Part shown: positions 14,276-22,448 of the stretch, piece after piece
How the letters are laid out: each line of letters begins with the position of its first letter
Position numbering within the stretch: position 1 is the first letter of the stretch
Assembly: GCF_024752305.1 (NCBI RefSeq)
Contig: NZ_JANTHX010000002.1
Location: forward strand, 42,261-87,138
From: Protaetiibacter mangrovi
Lineage (GTDB): Bacteria; Actinomycetota; Actinomycetes; Actinomycetales; Microbacteriaceae
DNA length: 44,878 bases
Direction: 5' to 3'
Program-made: the position numbers and the translations under genes
The notes under the pieces: model-generated
Databases searched by the model: none
What the model was told of the DNA's origin: nothing
What the model saw: only the letters and a program-made list of their open reading frames with translations

Positions 14276-15427
14276 ATGGACGAGCTGCTCTACCTCGACA
14301 CCGCCGCGACCACCCCCACCCGCCGCGAGGTGCTCGAGACGATGTGGCCGTACCTCACGGGCGAGTTCGGCAACCCCTCGAGCCACCACCAGCTGGGGGA
14401 GCGCGCCGCCCACGCGGTGCAGGCGGCGCGTGCCACCATCGCGGAGCAGCTCGGGTGCCGTCCGTCCGAGATCGTGCTCACCTCGGGGGGCACCGAGGCC
14501 GACAACCTCGCGATCAAGGGCATCGCGCTCGCGCAGCCCCGCGGGCGGCATCTCGTGACGACCGCGATCGAGCACGAGGCCGTGCGGGAGTCCGCCGACT
14601 ACCTCCGCCGCCTGCACGGGTTCGAGGTGACGGAGCTGCCGGTCGACGAGGAGGGGCTGGTATCGGCCGCCGCCCTCGCCGCGGCGCTCCGCCCCGACAC
14701 GACCCTGGTGAGCATCCAGCACGCCAACAACGAGATCGGCGTCGTGCAGCCGATCCGGGAGCTCGCCGCGGTCGTCCGGGACGTCGGCGTCCCGTTCCAC
14801 ACCGACGCCGTCCAATCCGCCGACGCGCTCGAGGTCGGCCTCGAGCAGCTCGGCGTCGACGCCGTGAGCGTCGCGGGGCACAAGCTCGGCGCGCCGAAGG
14901 GGATCGGTGCGCTCGCCGTGCGGGCGGCGATTCCCCTCGAGCCCCTCCTGCACGGCGGCGGGCAGGAGCGCGGGCGCCGTTCCGGCACCGAGAACGTCGC
15001 CGGCGTCGTGGGGCTCGCGACGGCTCTCGCCCTCGCCTCGCTCGAGCGGCCGCAGAAGGCGCGGGTCGCCCGCGCCCGCGACGCGATCATCGACGGCGTA
15101 CTCTCGCGGGTGCCGGGGGCGTTCCTGACGGGCTCGCGCGTCTCGCGGCTGCCGAACCACGCCTCGTTCTGCTTCCCGGGCACGAGCGGCGAGGCCGTGC
15201 TGCTGGAGCTGGAGGCGCGGGGGATCGCGTGCTCCTCGGGGTCGGCGTGCGCGGCGGGCAGCGACGAGCCGTCCCCGGTGCTCCTCGCCCTCGGCATCCC
15301 GCCGGAGGTCGCGCAGACGGCCGTGCGCTTCACCCTCCCCGCGGATGTCACCCCGCTGCAGGCGACGGAGGTGGTCGACCGCGTCGTGGCCGCCGTCGCG
15401 GCGGTCGGCGGCCTCGCGACGCGCTGA
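14276..15427 (+). CDS. Cysteine desulfurase of the NAD operon
   Basis: The 383-residue PLP enzyme belongs to the NifS/IscS class. Lys203 in SVAGHKLGAPKG should bind PLP and Cys325 in CSSGSACAAGS should carry the persulfide. TEADNLAIKG and IQHANNEIGV are family blocks. NadA needs a 4Fe-4S cluster, and NifS-like genes next to nadABC are a known arrangement, so its likely job is supplying sulfur to NadA; it could also be the general enzyme. It is the last gene of the operon and converges on the LysR gene, with both stops inside one palindrome at 15421-15437. Confidence 0.93.
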   Translation: MDELLYLDTAATTPTRREVLETMWPYLTGEFGNPSSHHQLGERAAHAVQAARATIAEQLGCRPSEIVLTSGGTEADNLAIKGIALAQPRGRHLVTTAIEHEAVRESADYLRRLHGFEVTELPVDEEGLVSAAALAAALRPDTTLVSIQHANNEIGVVQPIRELAAVVRDVGVPFHTDAVQSADALEVGLEQLGVDAVSVAGHKLGAPKGIGALAVRAAIPLEPLLHGGGQERGRRSGTENVAGVVGLATALALASLERPQKARVARARDAIIDGVLSRVPGAFLTGSRVSRLPNHASFCFPGTSGEAVLLELEARGIACSSGSACAAGSDEPSPVLLALGIPPEVAQTAVRFTLPADVTPLQATEVVDRVVAAVAAVGGLATR

Positions 15428-15437
15428 TCGTCAGCGC
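15421..15437. terminator. Perfect palindrome joining two convergent stops
   Basis: GCGCTGA-TCG-TCAGCGC is a 7-bp perfect inverted repeat with a 3-base centre. It contains the TGA of the cysteine desulfurase gene and, on the other strand, the TGA of the LysR gene. It could act as a two-way transcription barrier, but no U-tract follows on either side, so termination is inference. Confidence 0.45.
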
Positions 15438-16372
15438 GCGACGGGCACGAGGCCCCAGTCCCGCCCCTCGAGCCCGATGACGGCGTCGAGCGTCGCCGCG
15501 ATCGACGGGACCCGTCGCGAGCCGTGCTGCACCGCGACCTGGATCGACCTGTCGCTCGAGGGCGCCGTGGCGCGCACGACGGCACCGGCGGGCGGGAGCG
15601 CGGTGGCGAGCGCGAGCCGGGGGAGCAGGGCGACCCCGAGTCCCGACGCCACGAGGTTGAGCACCGCGATCGCGTTGTCGGTCTCGAGGGCGATGTCGGG
15701 CTCGACGGCGACGGCGTCGCAGGCGGCGAGCAGGTGGCCGCGGCAGAGCGGGCAGCCGGCGATCCAGCTCTCGTCACCGAGCCGCGCGAGCTCGACCGGG
15801 TCGCCGGTGGCGGCGAGCGGATGCCCGTCGTGCAGGGCGATCACGACCGGCTCGGTGAACAGCGGGACGGTCTCGATCGGCCCCTCCGACTCCCGGTGCG
15901 GGTCGGCGCGGTCTCCGGGGTAGGCGAAGGTGATCGCGAGGTCGACGAGGCCGTCGCGCAGCATCCCGAGCGCCTCGGGCGGCTCGGCCTCGATGTAGGT
16001 GACCGTGAGACCGGGGTGGGCGTCACGGAGGCCGCGCAGCAGGCGCGGCACGATCGTCGACGACGCCGTCGGGAACGCCGCGATCCGCACCGCGCCGGTG
16101 TTCAGGCCGACCAGCTCGGCGAGTTCGCCGCGTGCGGCGTCCAGCGCCTGGCCGATCGCCTGGGCGTGGCGGGCGAGCACGAGCCCGGGCTCGGTGAGCC
16201 GCACGCCGCGCCCGGCCCGCACCACGAGCGGCACCCCGAGGCGCTGCTCGGCACGCCGCAGGTGCTGGCTGACGGCGGGCTGGCTGTAGCCGAGCGCGCG
16301 CGCCGCCCCGCTGATCGATCCGTGCTCGGCGATCGCGCGGACGATGCGCACCGACTGGAGGTCGAGGTCCAT
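15431..16372 (-). CDS. LysR family transcriptional regulator
   Basis: The 313-residue protein has an N-terminal winged helix (DLQSVRIVRAIAEHGSISGA, then ALGYSQPAVSQHLRRAEQRL) and a two-part effector domain from about residue 88 to the end. Within it, TDNAIAVLNLVASGLGVALLP is the usual LysR cofactor-pocket block. A short Cys-containing stretch, IAGCPLCRGHLL, is unusual and could make it redox- or metal-sensitive. I chose the ATG at 16372, giving the standard LysR start, because a TATCGT -10 lies six bases upstream; an ATG at 16399 is the alternative. It is divergent from an aminotransferase gene, its probable target. Confidence 0.88.
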   Translation of the reverse strand: MDLDLQSVRIVRAIAEHGSISGAARALGYSQPAVSQHLRRAEQRLGVPLVVRAGRGVRLTEPGLVLARHAQAIGQALDAARGELAELVGLNTGAVRIAAFPTASSTIVPRLLRGLRDAHPGLTVTYIEAEPPEALGMLRDGLVDLAITFAYPGDRADPHRESEGPIETVPLFTEPVVIALHDGHPLAATGDPVELARLGDESWIAGCPLCRGHLLAACDAVAVEPDIALETDNAIAVLNLVASGLGVALLPRLALATALPPAGAVVRATAPSSDRSIQVAVQHGSRRVPSIAATLDAVIGLEGRDWGLVPVAR

Positions 16373-16378
16373 CGGATA

Positions 16379-16427
16379 ACGATAGTGAATGGATGCCATG
16401 CGGGATATGCCCTTGTGAAATGGATGC
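16379..16427. promoter_or_regulatory. Divergent promoter with direct repeats (candidate LysR sites)
   Basis: On the minus strand TATCGT (16384-16379) lies six bases before the LysR ATG. Two direct repeats follow, GTGAATGGATGC at 16385-16396 and GTGAAATGGATGC at 16415-16427, 30 bp apart or about three helical turns. They flank a partly symmetric GGGATATGCCC. They lie between the two divergent starts and are the best candidates for LysR binding. Confidence 0.5.
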
Positions 16428-16447
16428 GGGCCGCGCACGCTGGACGG

Positions 16448-17506
16448 GTGAGCATCCTGACCGCGCCCTCCCGTGACCTGGCCGCCGCGATCGCCGAATT
16501 CGGCGAGCCGCGCGGCTACGTCGCGGCCGCCTCGATCGGTCTCCCGCCTCGACGGGCGGTGGAGGCGTTGCGCGCCGACCTCGACGCCTGGAGCCGCGCC
16601 GACCGCGACCCGCAGGGCTACGACCCGATCGTCGAACGCACGCGCGCCTCCTACGCGCGCCTCGTGGGCGTCGAGGCGACCCGGGTGGCGATCGGCTCGC
16701 AGACCTCGGTGATCGCGGCGCTCGTCGCGACCTCGCTCCCCGACGGCGCGGAGGTGCTCGTGGCCGAGCAGGACTTCTCCTCGCTCGTGATGCCCTTCAC
16801 CCAGCGCCCCGGCATCCGGGTGCGCTCCGTTGCGCTCGAGGCCCTCGCCGACGCGGTCGAGCCCTCGACCGACCTCGTCGTCTTCTCCCTCGTGCAGTCG
16901 GCGACCGGCGTGGTGGCGGATGCCGCCGCGGTCCGCGAGGCGGCCGCACGGCACGGCGCGCTGACCTTCTGCGACACCACCCAGGCGGCCGGGGTGCTCC
17001 CGGTCGCCGCGGGCGACTTCGACCTCACCGTGTGCCATGCCTACAAGTGGCTGTGCGCTCCGCGCGGGGTGGCGTTCCTGACCGTGGGCGAGCGCGCCGA
17101 CGCGGTGCTGCGCCCCACCCAGAGCGGCTGGTACGCGGGCGACGACGTCTGGCGCAGCTGCTACGGCACCGGCATCACGCTCGCCGGCGACGCCCGCCGC
17201 TTCGACGTCTCGCCCGCCTGGCAGGCGTGGGTGGGTGCGGAGCAGTCGATCGGGCTCTTCGCCGGCCTCGACGTCGCCGAGGTCTGGGAGCGCGCCGCGG
17301 GGCTCGGCGAGCTCCTGTGCCGCGAGCTCGACCTGCCCGTGCAGCGCCAGGCGATCGTCGCCTGGCCCGACCCCGACGGCACGCAGCTCGCGCGGATGAC
17401 GGAGGCCGGCATCCGCATCTCGGGTCGCGCCGGGCGGGCGCGCGCCTCCTTCCACCTCTGGAACACCGAGGAGGACGTCGCCGCGATCGTGCGGGCGGTG
17501 CGCTGA
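16448..17506 (+). CDS. Class V aminotransferase-fold PLP enzyme
   Basis: The 352-residue PLP protein has a PLP-pyridine Asp in TFCDTTQAAGVLP (Asp176) and the Schiff-base Lys in VCHAYKWLCAPRG (Lys200), the arrangement of class V enzymes related to kynureninase and cysteine desulfurase. It lacks the C-terminal catalytic Cys loop of desulfurases. Substrate unknown. A divergent LysR gene suggests it is induced by a metabolite. The GTG at 16448 is preferred by alignment with the family start; an ATG at 16424 in the same frame is possible. Confidence 0.8.
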   Translation: MSILTAPSRDLAAAIAEFGEPRGYVAAASIGLPPRRAVEALRADLDAWSRADRDPQGYDPIVERTRASYARLVGVEATRVAIGSQTSVIAALVATSLPDGAEVLVAEQDFSSLVMPFTQRPGIRVRSVALEALADAVEPSTDLVVFSLVQSATGVVADAAAVREAAARHGALTFCDTTQAAGVLPVAAGDFDLTVCHAYKWLCAPRGVAFLTVGERADAVLRPTQSGWYAGDDVWRSCYGTGITLAGDARRFDVSPAWQAWVGAEQSIGLFAGLDVAEVWERAAGLGELLCRELDLPVQRQAIVAWPDPDGTQLARMTEAGIRISGRAGRARASFHLWNTEEDVAAIVRAVR

Positions 17507-17523
17507 CCCGGGGGCGCGATCGG

Positions 17524-17579
17524 TAGGCTGGGGTCCACACCCCCAGACCGCGCAAGCCGGCGCGGCCGATCATCAGGAG
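17524..17579 (+). promoter_or_regulatory. glyS promoter and ribosome site
   Basis: A TAGGCT -10 (17524-17529) precedes a leader of about 50 bases, followed by AGGAG at 17575-17579 seven bases before the GTG at 17587. Unlike several neighbours this gene is therefore not leaderless. The leader (cacacccccagaccg and onward) shows no T-box features that I can recognise. Confidence 0.55.
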
Positions 17580-17586
17580 CTCCTCC

Positions 17587-18972
17587 GTGGCGACGCCCAA
17601 CACCCTCGACCAGGTCATCTCCCTCGCGAAGCGCCGTGGCTTCGTCTTCCAGGCGGGCGAGATCTACGGTGGATCCCGCTCCGCATGGGACTACGGTCCG
17701 CTCGGCACCGCGCTGAAGGAGAACATCAAGCGCGAGTGGTGGAAGTTCATGGTGCAGCGCCGTGACGACATCGTCGGCATCGACTCCTCGGTGATCCTGC
17801 CCCGCCAGGTGTGGGAGGCCTCCGGTCACGTCGAGGTGTTCTCGGACCCGCTCATCGAGTGCCTCAACTGCCACAAGCGCTACCGCGAGGACCACCTGCT
17901 CGAGAACTACGAGGAGAAGAAGGGCCGCGCCCCCGAGAACGGGCTCGCCGACATCGTCTGCGACAACTGCGGCACCCGCGGCCAGTGGACCGAGCCGCGC
18001 GCCTTCTCCGGGCTCCTCAAGACGTTCCTCGGCCCCGTCGACGACGAGGAGGGGATGCACTACCTGCGTCCCGAGACCGCGCAGGGCATCTTCGTGAACT
18101 TCGCGAACGTGCTCTCGAGCGCCCGCATGAAGCCCCCGTTCGGCATCGCGCAGATCGGCAAGAGCTTCCGCAACGAGATCACCCCCGGCAACTTCATCTT
18201 CCGCACGCGCGAGTTCGAGCAGATGGAGATGGAGTACTTCGTGCAGCCGGGCACCGACGAGGAGTGGCACCAGTACTGGATCGACGCCTCCTACGGGTGG
18301 TACCGCGACCTCGGCATCCGCGAGGAGAACCTGCGGCTCTACGAGCACCCGAAGGAGAAGCTCAGCCACTACTCGAAGCGCACGGTCGACGTGGAGTACC
18401 GCTTCGCGTTCGCCTCCGGCGAGTGGGGCGAGCTCATGGGCATCGCCAACCGCACCGACTTCGACCTGAAGACCCACTCGGAGCACTCCGGCAAGGACCT
18501 CAGCTACTTCGACCAGACCACGAACGAGCGCTGGGTGCCGTACGTGATCGAGCCGGCGTTCGGTCTCACCCGCGCGCTCATGGCGTTCCTCATCGACGCG
18601 TACCACGAGGACGAGGCTCCGAACGCCAAGGGCGGCACCGACGTGCGCACGGTGCTGCGCATCGACCGCCGCCTCGCGCCCGTCAAGGTCGCGGTGCTGC
18701 CGCTGTCGCGGAACGAGCAGCTGTCGCCGGTGGCGCGCGAGCTGGCGGCCGGGCTGCGCGAGGACTGGATGATCGAGTTCGACGACGCGGGCGCCATCGG
18801 ACGCCGCTACCGCCGGCAGGACGAGATCGGCACGCCGTTCGCGGTGACGGTCGACTTCGACACCCTCGACGACAAGGCGGTCACCGTCCGCGAGCGCGAC
18901 ACGATGGCGCAGGAGCGCGTCTCGCTCGACCGCCTGCACGGCTACCTCGCCGAGCGGCTGCGCGGAGCCTGA
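17587..18972 (+). CDS. glyS: Glycyl-tRNA synthetase, single-chain type
   Basis: The 461-residue class II synthetase charges tRNA-Gly. It is the alpha2 form used by actinobacteria, not the alpha/beta form. Key blocks are [17 protein letters not shown] at the start, a Cys pair region ([10 protein letters not shown] and [11 protein letters not shown]), [35 protein letters not shown] (motif 2), [14 protein letters not shown] and [13 protein letters not shown] (motif 3). The anticodon-binding domain follows, with [10 protein letters not shown]. The GTG start has a good ribosome site. The stop TGA overlaps the ATG of the CPBP gene by one base, so the two are co-transcribed. Confidence 0.97.
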   Translation: MATPNTLDQVISLAKRRGFVFQAGEIYGGSRSAWDYGPLGTALKENIKREWWKFMVQRRDDIVGIDSSVILPRQVWEASGHVEVFSDPLIECLNCHKRYREDHLLENYEEKKGRAPENGLADIVCDNCGTRGQWTEPRAFSGLLKTFLGPVDDEEGMHYLRPETAQGIFVNFANVLSSARMKPPFGIAQIGKSFRNEITPGNFIFRTREFEQMEMEYFVQPGTDEEWHQYWIDASYGWYRDLGIREENLRLYEHPKEKLSHYSKRTVDVEYRFAFASGEWGELMGIANRTDFDLKTHSEHSGKDLSYFDQTTNERWVPYVIEPAFGLTRALMAFLIDAYHEDEAPNAKGGTDVRTVLRIDRRLAPVKVAVLPLSRNEQLSPVARELAAGLREDWMIEFDDAGAIGRRYRRQDEIGTPFAVTVDFDTLDDKAVTVRERDTMAQERVSLDRLHGYLAERLRGA

Positions 18973-19964
18973 TGAGCGACGGCCCCGCGGTCGCCCCGCC
19001 GTCGTACGAGCTGAGCACGCCCCGACCGGCCGCCCCCGCGGTCGAGTCGCCCACGCCGTACCACCGGCTGTTCCGCACCGCGCCGCGCTACGCCGCGTGG
19101 CGACCGCTCGTGGCGGTGCTGATGTTCCTCGGCTTCCTGATCGTCGCCGAGTTCGCGATCGGGATCGTCTGGATCATCGTGGCGTTCGCGACCGGCGACG
19201 TCGAGCTCGACATGCTGACCGACCAGGACACCCTGCTCGCCCACTTCTCGGATGTGTCGAATCCGCTGAGCGTGGCGTATCTGCTGGCGAGCGTGGCCGT
19301 GATGCTGCCGTTGCCCGGCCTCGCGATGCTGTGCGTGGGGCTGCGGCCGATCGGGCTGCGGCACTCGGTCGCGTTCCGGCTGCGGTGGCGCTGGATGCTG
19401 TGGTGCAGCATCCCGGCGCTCGTCATCACGGTCGTGAACACGGGCCTGTCGTTCCTGCCGTTCCTGTTCGGCGACCCGATCCGGCCGGTGCCCGTGGATC
19501 CGGGCACCCTTCTCGTGCTCGTCGTGCTGATCGTGCTGCTCGTGCCGCTGCAGTCCGCCGCCGAGGAGTACGTCTTCCGCGGCCTCATCCAGCAGACGGT
19601 GGGCGCCTGGGTGCGCAACGTGTGGGTGGGCATCGCCGTGTCGACCGTGATCTTCACCGTCGGACACACCCAGTACGAGCTCTGGGGCATGCTGAGCGTC
19701 GCCGTGATGGGCGCGGGCTTCGCGATCGTCACCTGGCGCACCGGCGGGCTCGAGGCGGGCATCGCGATGCACGTCGTCAACAACCTGCTCGCGTTCCTCG
19801 CGCTCGCGAGCGGTGCGCTCGGCACGACCCAGATGGGCTCCGAGGGCAGCGGGCCGCTCGCGCCGCTCATCCAGGCGGTGTTCACGGCGGTGTGGGTGCT
19901 CTGGATCGAGTTCGCCGCGCGGCGGCACGGACTGGTCCGCGCGCGGCAGACCCTCCCGGCCTAG
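18972..19964 (+). CDS. CPBP family intramembrane metalloprotease
   Basis: The 330-residue membrane protein has a proline-rich cytoplasmic start and about eight hydrophobic spans. The CPBP (Abi/Rce1-like) motifs are intact: Glu198-Glu199 and Arg203 in SAAEEYVFRG, His232 in FTVGHTQY, and His267 with Asn271 in MHVVNN. These are the metal and catalytic residues of the Rce1 family. The substrate is unknown. It starts within the glyS stop. Its TAG stop lies in the CTAG that became the target of the IS481 element, and the 6-bp duplication kept this stop intact. Confidence 0.9.
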   Translation: MSDGPAVAPPSYELSTPRPAAPAVESPTPYHRLFRTAPRYAAWRPLVAVLMFLGFLIVAEFAIGIVWIIVAFATGDVELDMLTDQDTLLAHFSDVSNPLSVAYLLASVAVMLPLPGLAMLCVGLRPIGLRHSVAFRLRWRWMLWCSIPALVITVVNTGLSFLPFLFGDPIRPVPVDPGTLLVLVVLIVLLVPLQSAAEEYVFRGLIQQTVGAWVRNVWVGIAVSTVIFTVGHTQYELWGMLSVAVMGAGFAIVTWRTGGLEAGIAMHVVNNLLAFLALASGALGTTQMGSEGSGPLAPLIQAVFTAVWVLWIEFAARRHGLVRARQTLPA

Positions 19965-20010
19965 ATGTACTGCGCCGGGACGTGGGTGACAGTTGGGTCT
20001 TGTTTGTGAG

Positions 20011-20065
20011 GAGAACCTCCGGGCTTAGTGGAGCTGTCTAGTTCTGCCACGTCCCGGAGGTTCTC
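20011..20065 (+). promoter_or_regulatory. 13-bp inverted repeat masking the transposase ribosome site
   Basis: GAGAACCTCCGGG (20011-20023) is perfectly complementary to CCCGGAGGTTCTC (20053-20065), with 29 bases between. The right arm contains the ribosome site CGGAGG and ends directly before the GTG at 20066. A transcript reading in from the CPBP gene would fold and hide the ribosome site. A transcript starting within the loop would lack the left arm and be translated. This matches the logic of foldback inhibition known for other IS elements. Confidence 0.75.
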
Positions 20066-21022
20066 GTGCCCCAAGTTATCCCGCGTCTGTCGCCGTTTGG
20101 GCGGGCGTTGATTGTTGAACGTGTCGCGCAGGGTCGGCCTGTGGCTCATGTCGCTGCCGAGTTGGGTGTTTCGCGTCAGACGGCGTATCGGTGGGTCCGG
20201 CGGTACCGTCTCGGCGGTTCGGATGCATTGTTTGACCGATCGAGTCGGCCGCGGCGTTCACCGAATCGCACGACTCATCATCGTGAGGCTGCGGTGCTCG
20301 CAGCTCGTGAGCAGCTACGGCAGGGGCCGTTGCGGATCGCTGCGGTCACCGGGGTGCCAGCCCGGACTGTTTCGCGGATTCTGGTCCGGCATGGAGTTCC
20401 TCGGTTGGAGTGGTGCGATCCCGTGACCGGGGAGTTGATCCGCGCCTCCCGTGCGACGACGAACCGCTATGAGCGCGAACGACCCGGCGAGCTGGTCCAC
20501 ATCGACGTGAAGAAGTTGGGGCGAATCCCGGACGGCGGAGGCTGGCGCGCGCACGGCCGCTCCGAAGAGGTTCGCGGTCGCGGGATCGGATTCGACTACG
20601 TCCATACCGCGGTCGATGATCACACCCGGCTCGCCTACGCCGAAATCCACCCCGATGAACGCGGAGTGACCGCAGCCGGCTTCCTGATCCGCGCGGTCAA
20701 CTACTTCGCCAGCCACGGCATCACCCGCGTCGAGGGCATCATCAGCGACAACGCGTTCGCCTACCGCAAATCGCACGATTTCGGGTCTGCGGTCGCCGCG
20801 CTGGGCCTGAAGCAACTGTTCATCAAGCCGCACTGCCCCTGGCAAAACGGAAAGGTCGAACGCTTCAACCGCACCCTCGCGCAGGAATGGGCCTACCGGC
20901 AACCCTTCACCTCGAACAGCGAACGAGCTGCCGCCCTTGCGCCCTTCCTCGAGCACTACAACACTGACCGCATCCACACCGCCCACGGGCAAACTCCCGC
21001 AAGCCGAGTGTCACCAACGTGA
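20066..21022 (+). CDS. IS481-family DDE transposase
   Basis: The 318-residue transposase has an N-terminal helix-turn-helix (AAELGVSRQTAYRWVRRY, about 30-48) and a second DNA-binding helix region (TGVPARTVSRIL). The rve-type catalytic domain has Asp147 (HIDVKKLG), Asp228 (IISDNAFAY) and Glu265 (NGKVERFNRTL). HCPWQNGKVER and the NTDRIHTAHGQTPASR ending are typical of IS481. Length is normal and no frameshift is needed. The GTG start is five bases after CGGAGG, which lies within a hairpin. The stop is 12 bases inside the right end. Confidence 0.95.
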   Translation: MPQVIPRLSPFGRALIVERVAQGRPVAHVAAELGVSRQTAYRWVRRYRLGGSDALFDRSSRPRRSPNRTTHHREAAVLAAREQLRQGPLRIAAVTGVPARTVSRILVRHGVPRLEWCDPVTGELIRASRATTNRYERERPGELVHIDVKKLGRIPDGGGWRAHGRSEEVRGRGIGFDYVHTAVDDHTRLAYAEIHPDERGVTAAGFLIRAVNYFASHGITRVEGIISDNAFAYRKSHDFGSAVAALGLKQLFIKPHCPWQNGKVERFNRTLAQEWAYRQPFTSNSERAAALAPFLEHYNTDRIHTAHGQTPASRVSPT

Positions 21023-21035
21023 TGGCTCAGTACAC

Positions 21036-22307
21036 CTAGACGGCGGCGGCGTCGGGCACCCGCAGCCCGTCGAGGTTGCGCGCTGCCCGCGCGACGACCT
21101 CCGGCAGCGTCGCTGCGACGGCGAGCCGGATCGGGGAGCCGGCCGGCAGGGCCGCGCCGATCACCGGCACCACCCGCGAGCCGAGGCCCGCACCCGGGGG
21201 CTGGCAGAGCTCCTCGGCGCCGAGCGAGCGCATGAGCCCCTCGACCTTGCCCTGGGTCGCGACGGTGACCGCGGGCACCCCGCCGAGCAGCGACATGATC
21301 GCGAGATGCATGCGACCGGTGACGGTCAGCTCGGCGCGTCGGGCGAGCCCGCGGATGCGGCGGGGTGTCTCGAGGCGTTCGACGAGCACCACCTGGGGGT
21401 CGTCGGCGGCCGCGACGAGGCGTCGGCAGACGGGCAGATCGTCGGCGCCGGGTCGCGACACGTGGGGGAGCACCACGACCGCGAGACCGGCGGCCCGCAG
21501 TGCCGACACGATCGGCAGGTACTCGGCCAGCTGGGGTTCGACGTCGCCCACCAGCCCGCTCGCGTTGACGATCGCGAAGGGGCGCCCCGCGAGCCGCTCC
21601 GTCACCTCGTCGGCGAGGGCCTCGTCGACGGTCGCGGCGGTGAACACGATGTCGGCGGTGAGGACCGGATCGCGGAAGCCGTCGGCGATGGCGCGCTCGT
21701 GCGACACCGGGTCGCGCAGCAGCATGCGCACCCCGGCGCGCTCCGCGCGCAGCACCGCCGCCCGCGCGGCCGGATGCGGAGCGGCGTTCCAGCTGAAGCC
21801 CAGCACCCGGCTGTCGACCCCGCGGCGCGCCGCGAATCGGGCGATGTCCGCGCGCGCGACGGACGCGCCCGTCACATAGGCGCCGTCCATGACATCGGCG
21901 CCCACGACGCTGAGCGAGACGGCGTCGTCGAGCAGGCGCGCGAAGGTGCGGAGGTCGCGGGCATGCCCGAGCGCGCCGCCGTAGACGAGCGACGGGAGCG
22001 GGCGGACCACGACCCGGTCGCGGGCGTCGTCCGGCACCTCGACGTCGCCCGCCCGGCGGGTGATCACGGTCACCGGTCCCGCGACCTGCTCGAGGAACGC
22101 CTCGACGAGCGCCTGGTCGCCGATGTTGCCGTGGCCCGGCGGGGCGACGAGCAGGTGGGTGCGCGGCGCGGCCGTGCGGTGGGCCGGCGTGAGGGCGGCC
22201 GCGGCGGCACCGGCGACGCGCCGGAGCCCGGGAGCGCGGAGCGCCGCGCGCAGGCGCACGGCCGCGCGATGGGGGAGGGACGCGGGGGAGTCCTGGGGGG
22301 TGGACAT
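21036..22307 (-). CDS. Polysaccharide pyruvyl transferase family protein
   Basis: The 423-residue protein has the GT-B-like fold of the CsaB/pyruvyl transferase family. It includes APPGHGNIGDQALVEAF near the N-terminus, SVVGADVMDGAY in the place of the family's G-G-D-x-D block, and a C-terminal segment with TVTGRMHLAIMSLLGGVPAVTV. Family members add pyruvate ketals to surface glycans from phosphoenolpyruvate, but some act as sugar transferases. It is the first gene of the EPS region and faces away from it. The ATG at 22307 follows TACCCT with seven bases between. Its TAG stop at 21036-21038 is in the right-hand copy of the IS target duplication. Confidence 0.85.
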   Translation of the reverse strand: MSTPQDSPASLPHRAAVRLRAALRAPGLRRVAGAAAAALTPAHRTAAPRTHLLVAPPGHGNIGDQALVEAFLEQVAGPVTVITRRAGDVEVPDDARDRVVVRPLPSLVYGGALGHARDLRTFARLLDDAVSLSVVGADVMDGAYVTGASVARADIARFAARRGVDSRVLGFSWNAAPHPAARAAVLRAERAGVRMLLRDPVSHERAIADGFRDPVLTADIVFTAATVDEALADEVTERLAGRPFAIVNASGLVGDVEPQLAEYLPIVSALRAAGLAVVVLPHVSRPGADDLPVCRRLVAAADDPQVVLVERLETPRRIRGLARRAELTVTGRMHLAIMSLLGGVPAVTVATQGKVEGLMRSLGAEELCQPPGAGLGSRVVPVIGAALPAGSPIRLAVAATLPEVVARAARNLDGLRVPDAAAV

Positions 22308-22314
22308 GTCCGCG

Positions 22315-22320
22315 AGGGTA
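22315..22320 (-). promoter_or_regulatory. -10 element (TACCCT) for the pyruvyl transferase gene
   Basis: On the minus strand TACCCT is followed by seven bases and the ATG at 22307. This is one base more than the other leaderless starts here. No ribosome site is evident between them. Confidence 0.5.
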
Positions 22321-22329
22321 GCCACCTCG

Positions 22330-22412
22330 TGTTGCCGCGAGGGGGCCCCGTGTAAACGCGACGTAAATTCCGCGTGACCCCGCTTCGGGGGACACGCTCC
22401 CGCGGTTATGGT
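22330..22412 (+). promoter_or_regulatory. EPS promoter region with GTAAA-hairpin element (copy 1)
   Basis: TGTTGCCG (22330-22337) and GTAAATTCC (22363-22371) precede a strong hairpin. In it GCGTG (22372-22376) pairs with CACGC (22393-22397), and CCCCG with CGGGG, around a CTT loop. A TATGGT -10 follows at 22407-22412. The ribosome site GAGGAGA lies just before the ATG at 22449. Related GTAAA-plus-hairpin arrangements occur at 33683 and 43227. Confidence 0.45.
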
Positions 22413-22448
22413 GGGCCTCGCGGGACAGGACCCCGGCGAGGAGACGTG

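Larger units (their letters stand above)
19966..21034 (+). mobile_element. Complete IS481-family insertion sequence with CCTAGA target duplication
   Basis: The element is 1,069 bp. Its ends are imperfect inverted repeats: the left end starts TGTACTGCGCCGGGACGT and the right end, read inwards, TGTACTGAGCCATCACGT; both continue to GGTGACA. It is flanked by 6-bp duplications CCTAGA at 19960-19965 and 21035-21040. Bordetella IS481 is known to make 6-bp duplications at NCTAGN, and this site fits exactly. Base composition inside is visibly more A/T-rich than the neighbours. The insertion separated two convergent genes that had shared CTAG as overlapping stops; both stops survive. The transposase looks intact, so the element may be recent and active. 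Confidence 0.95.
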
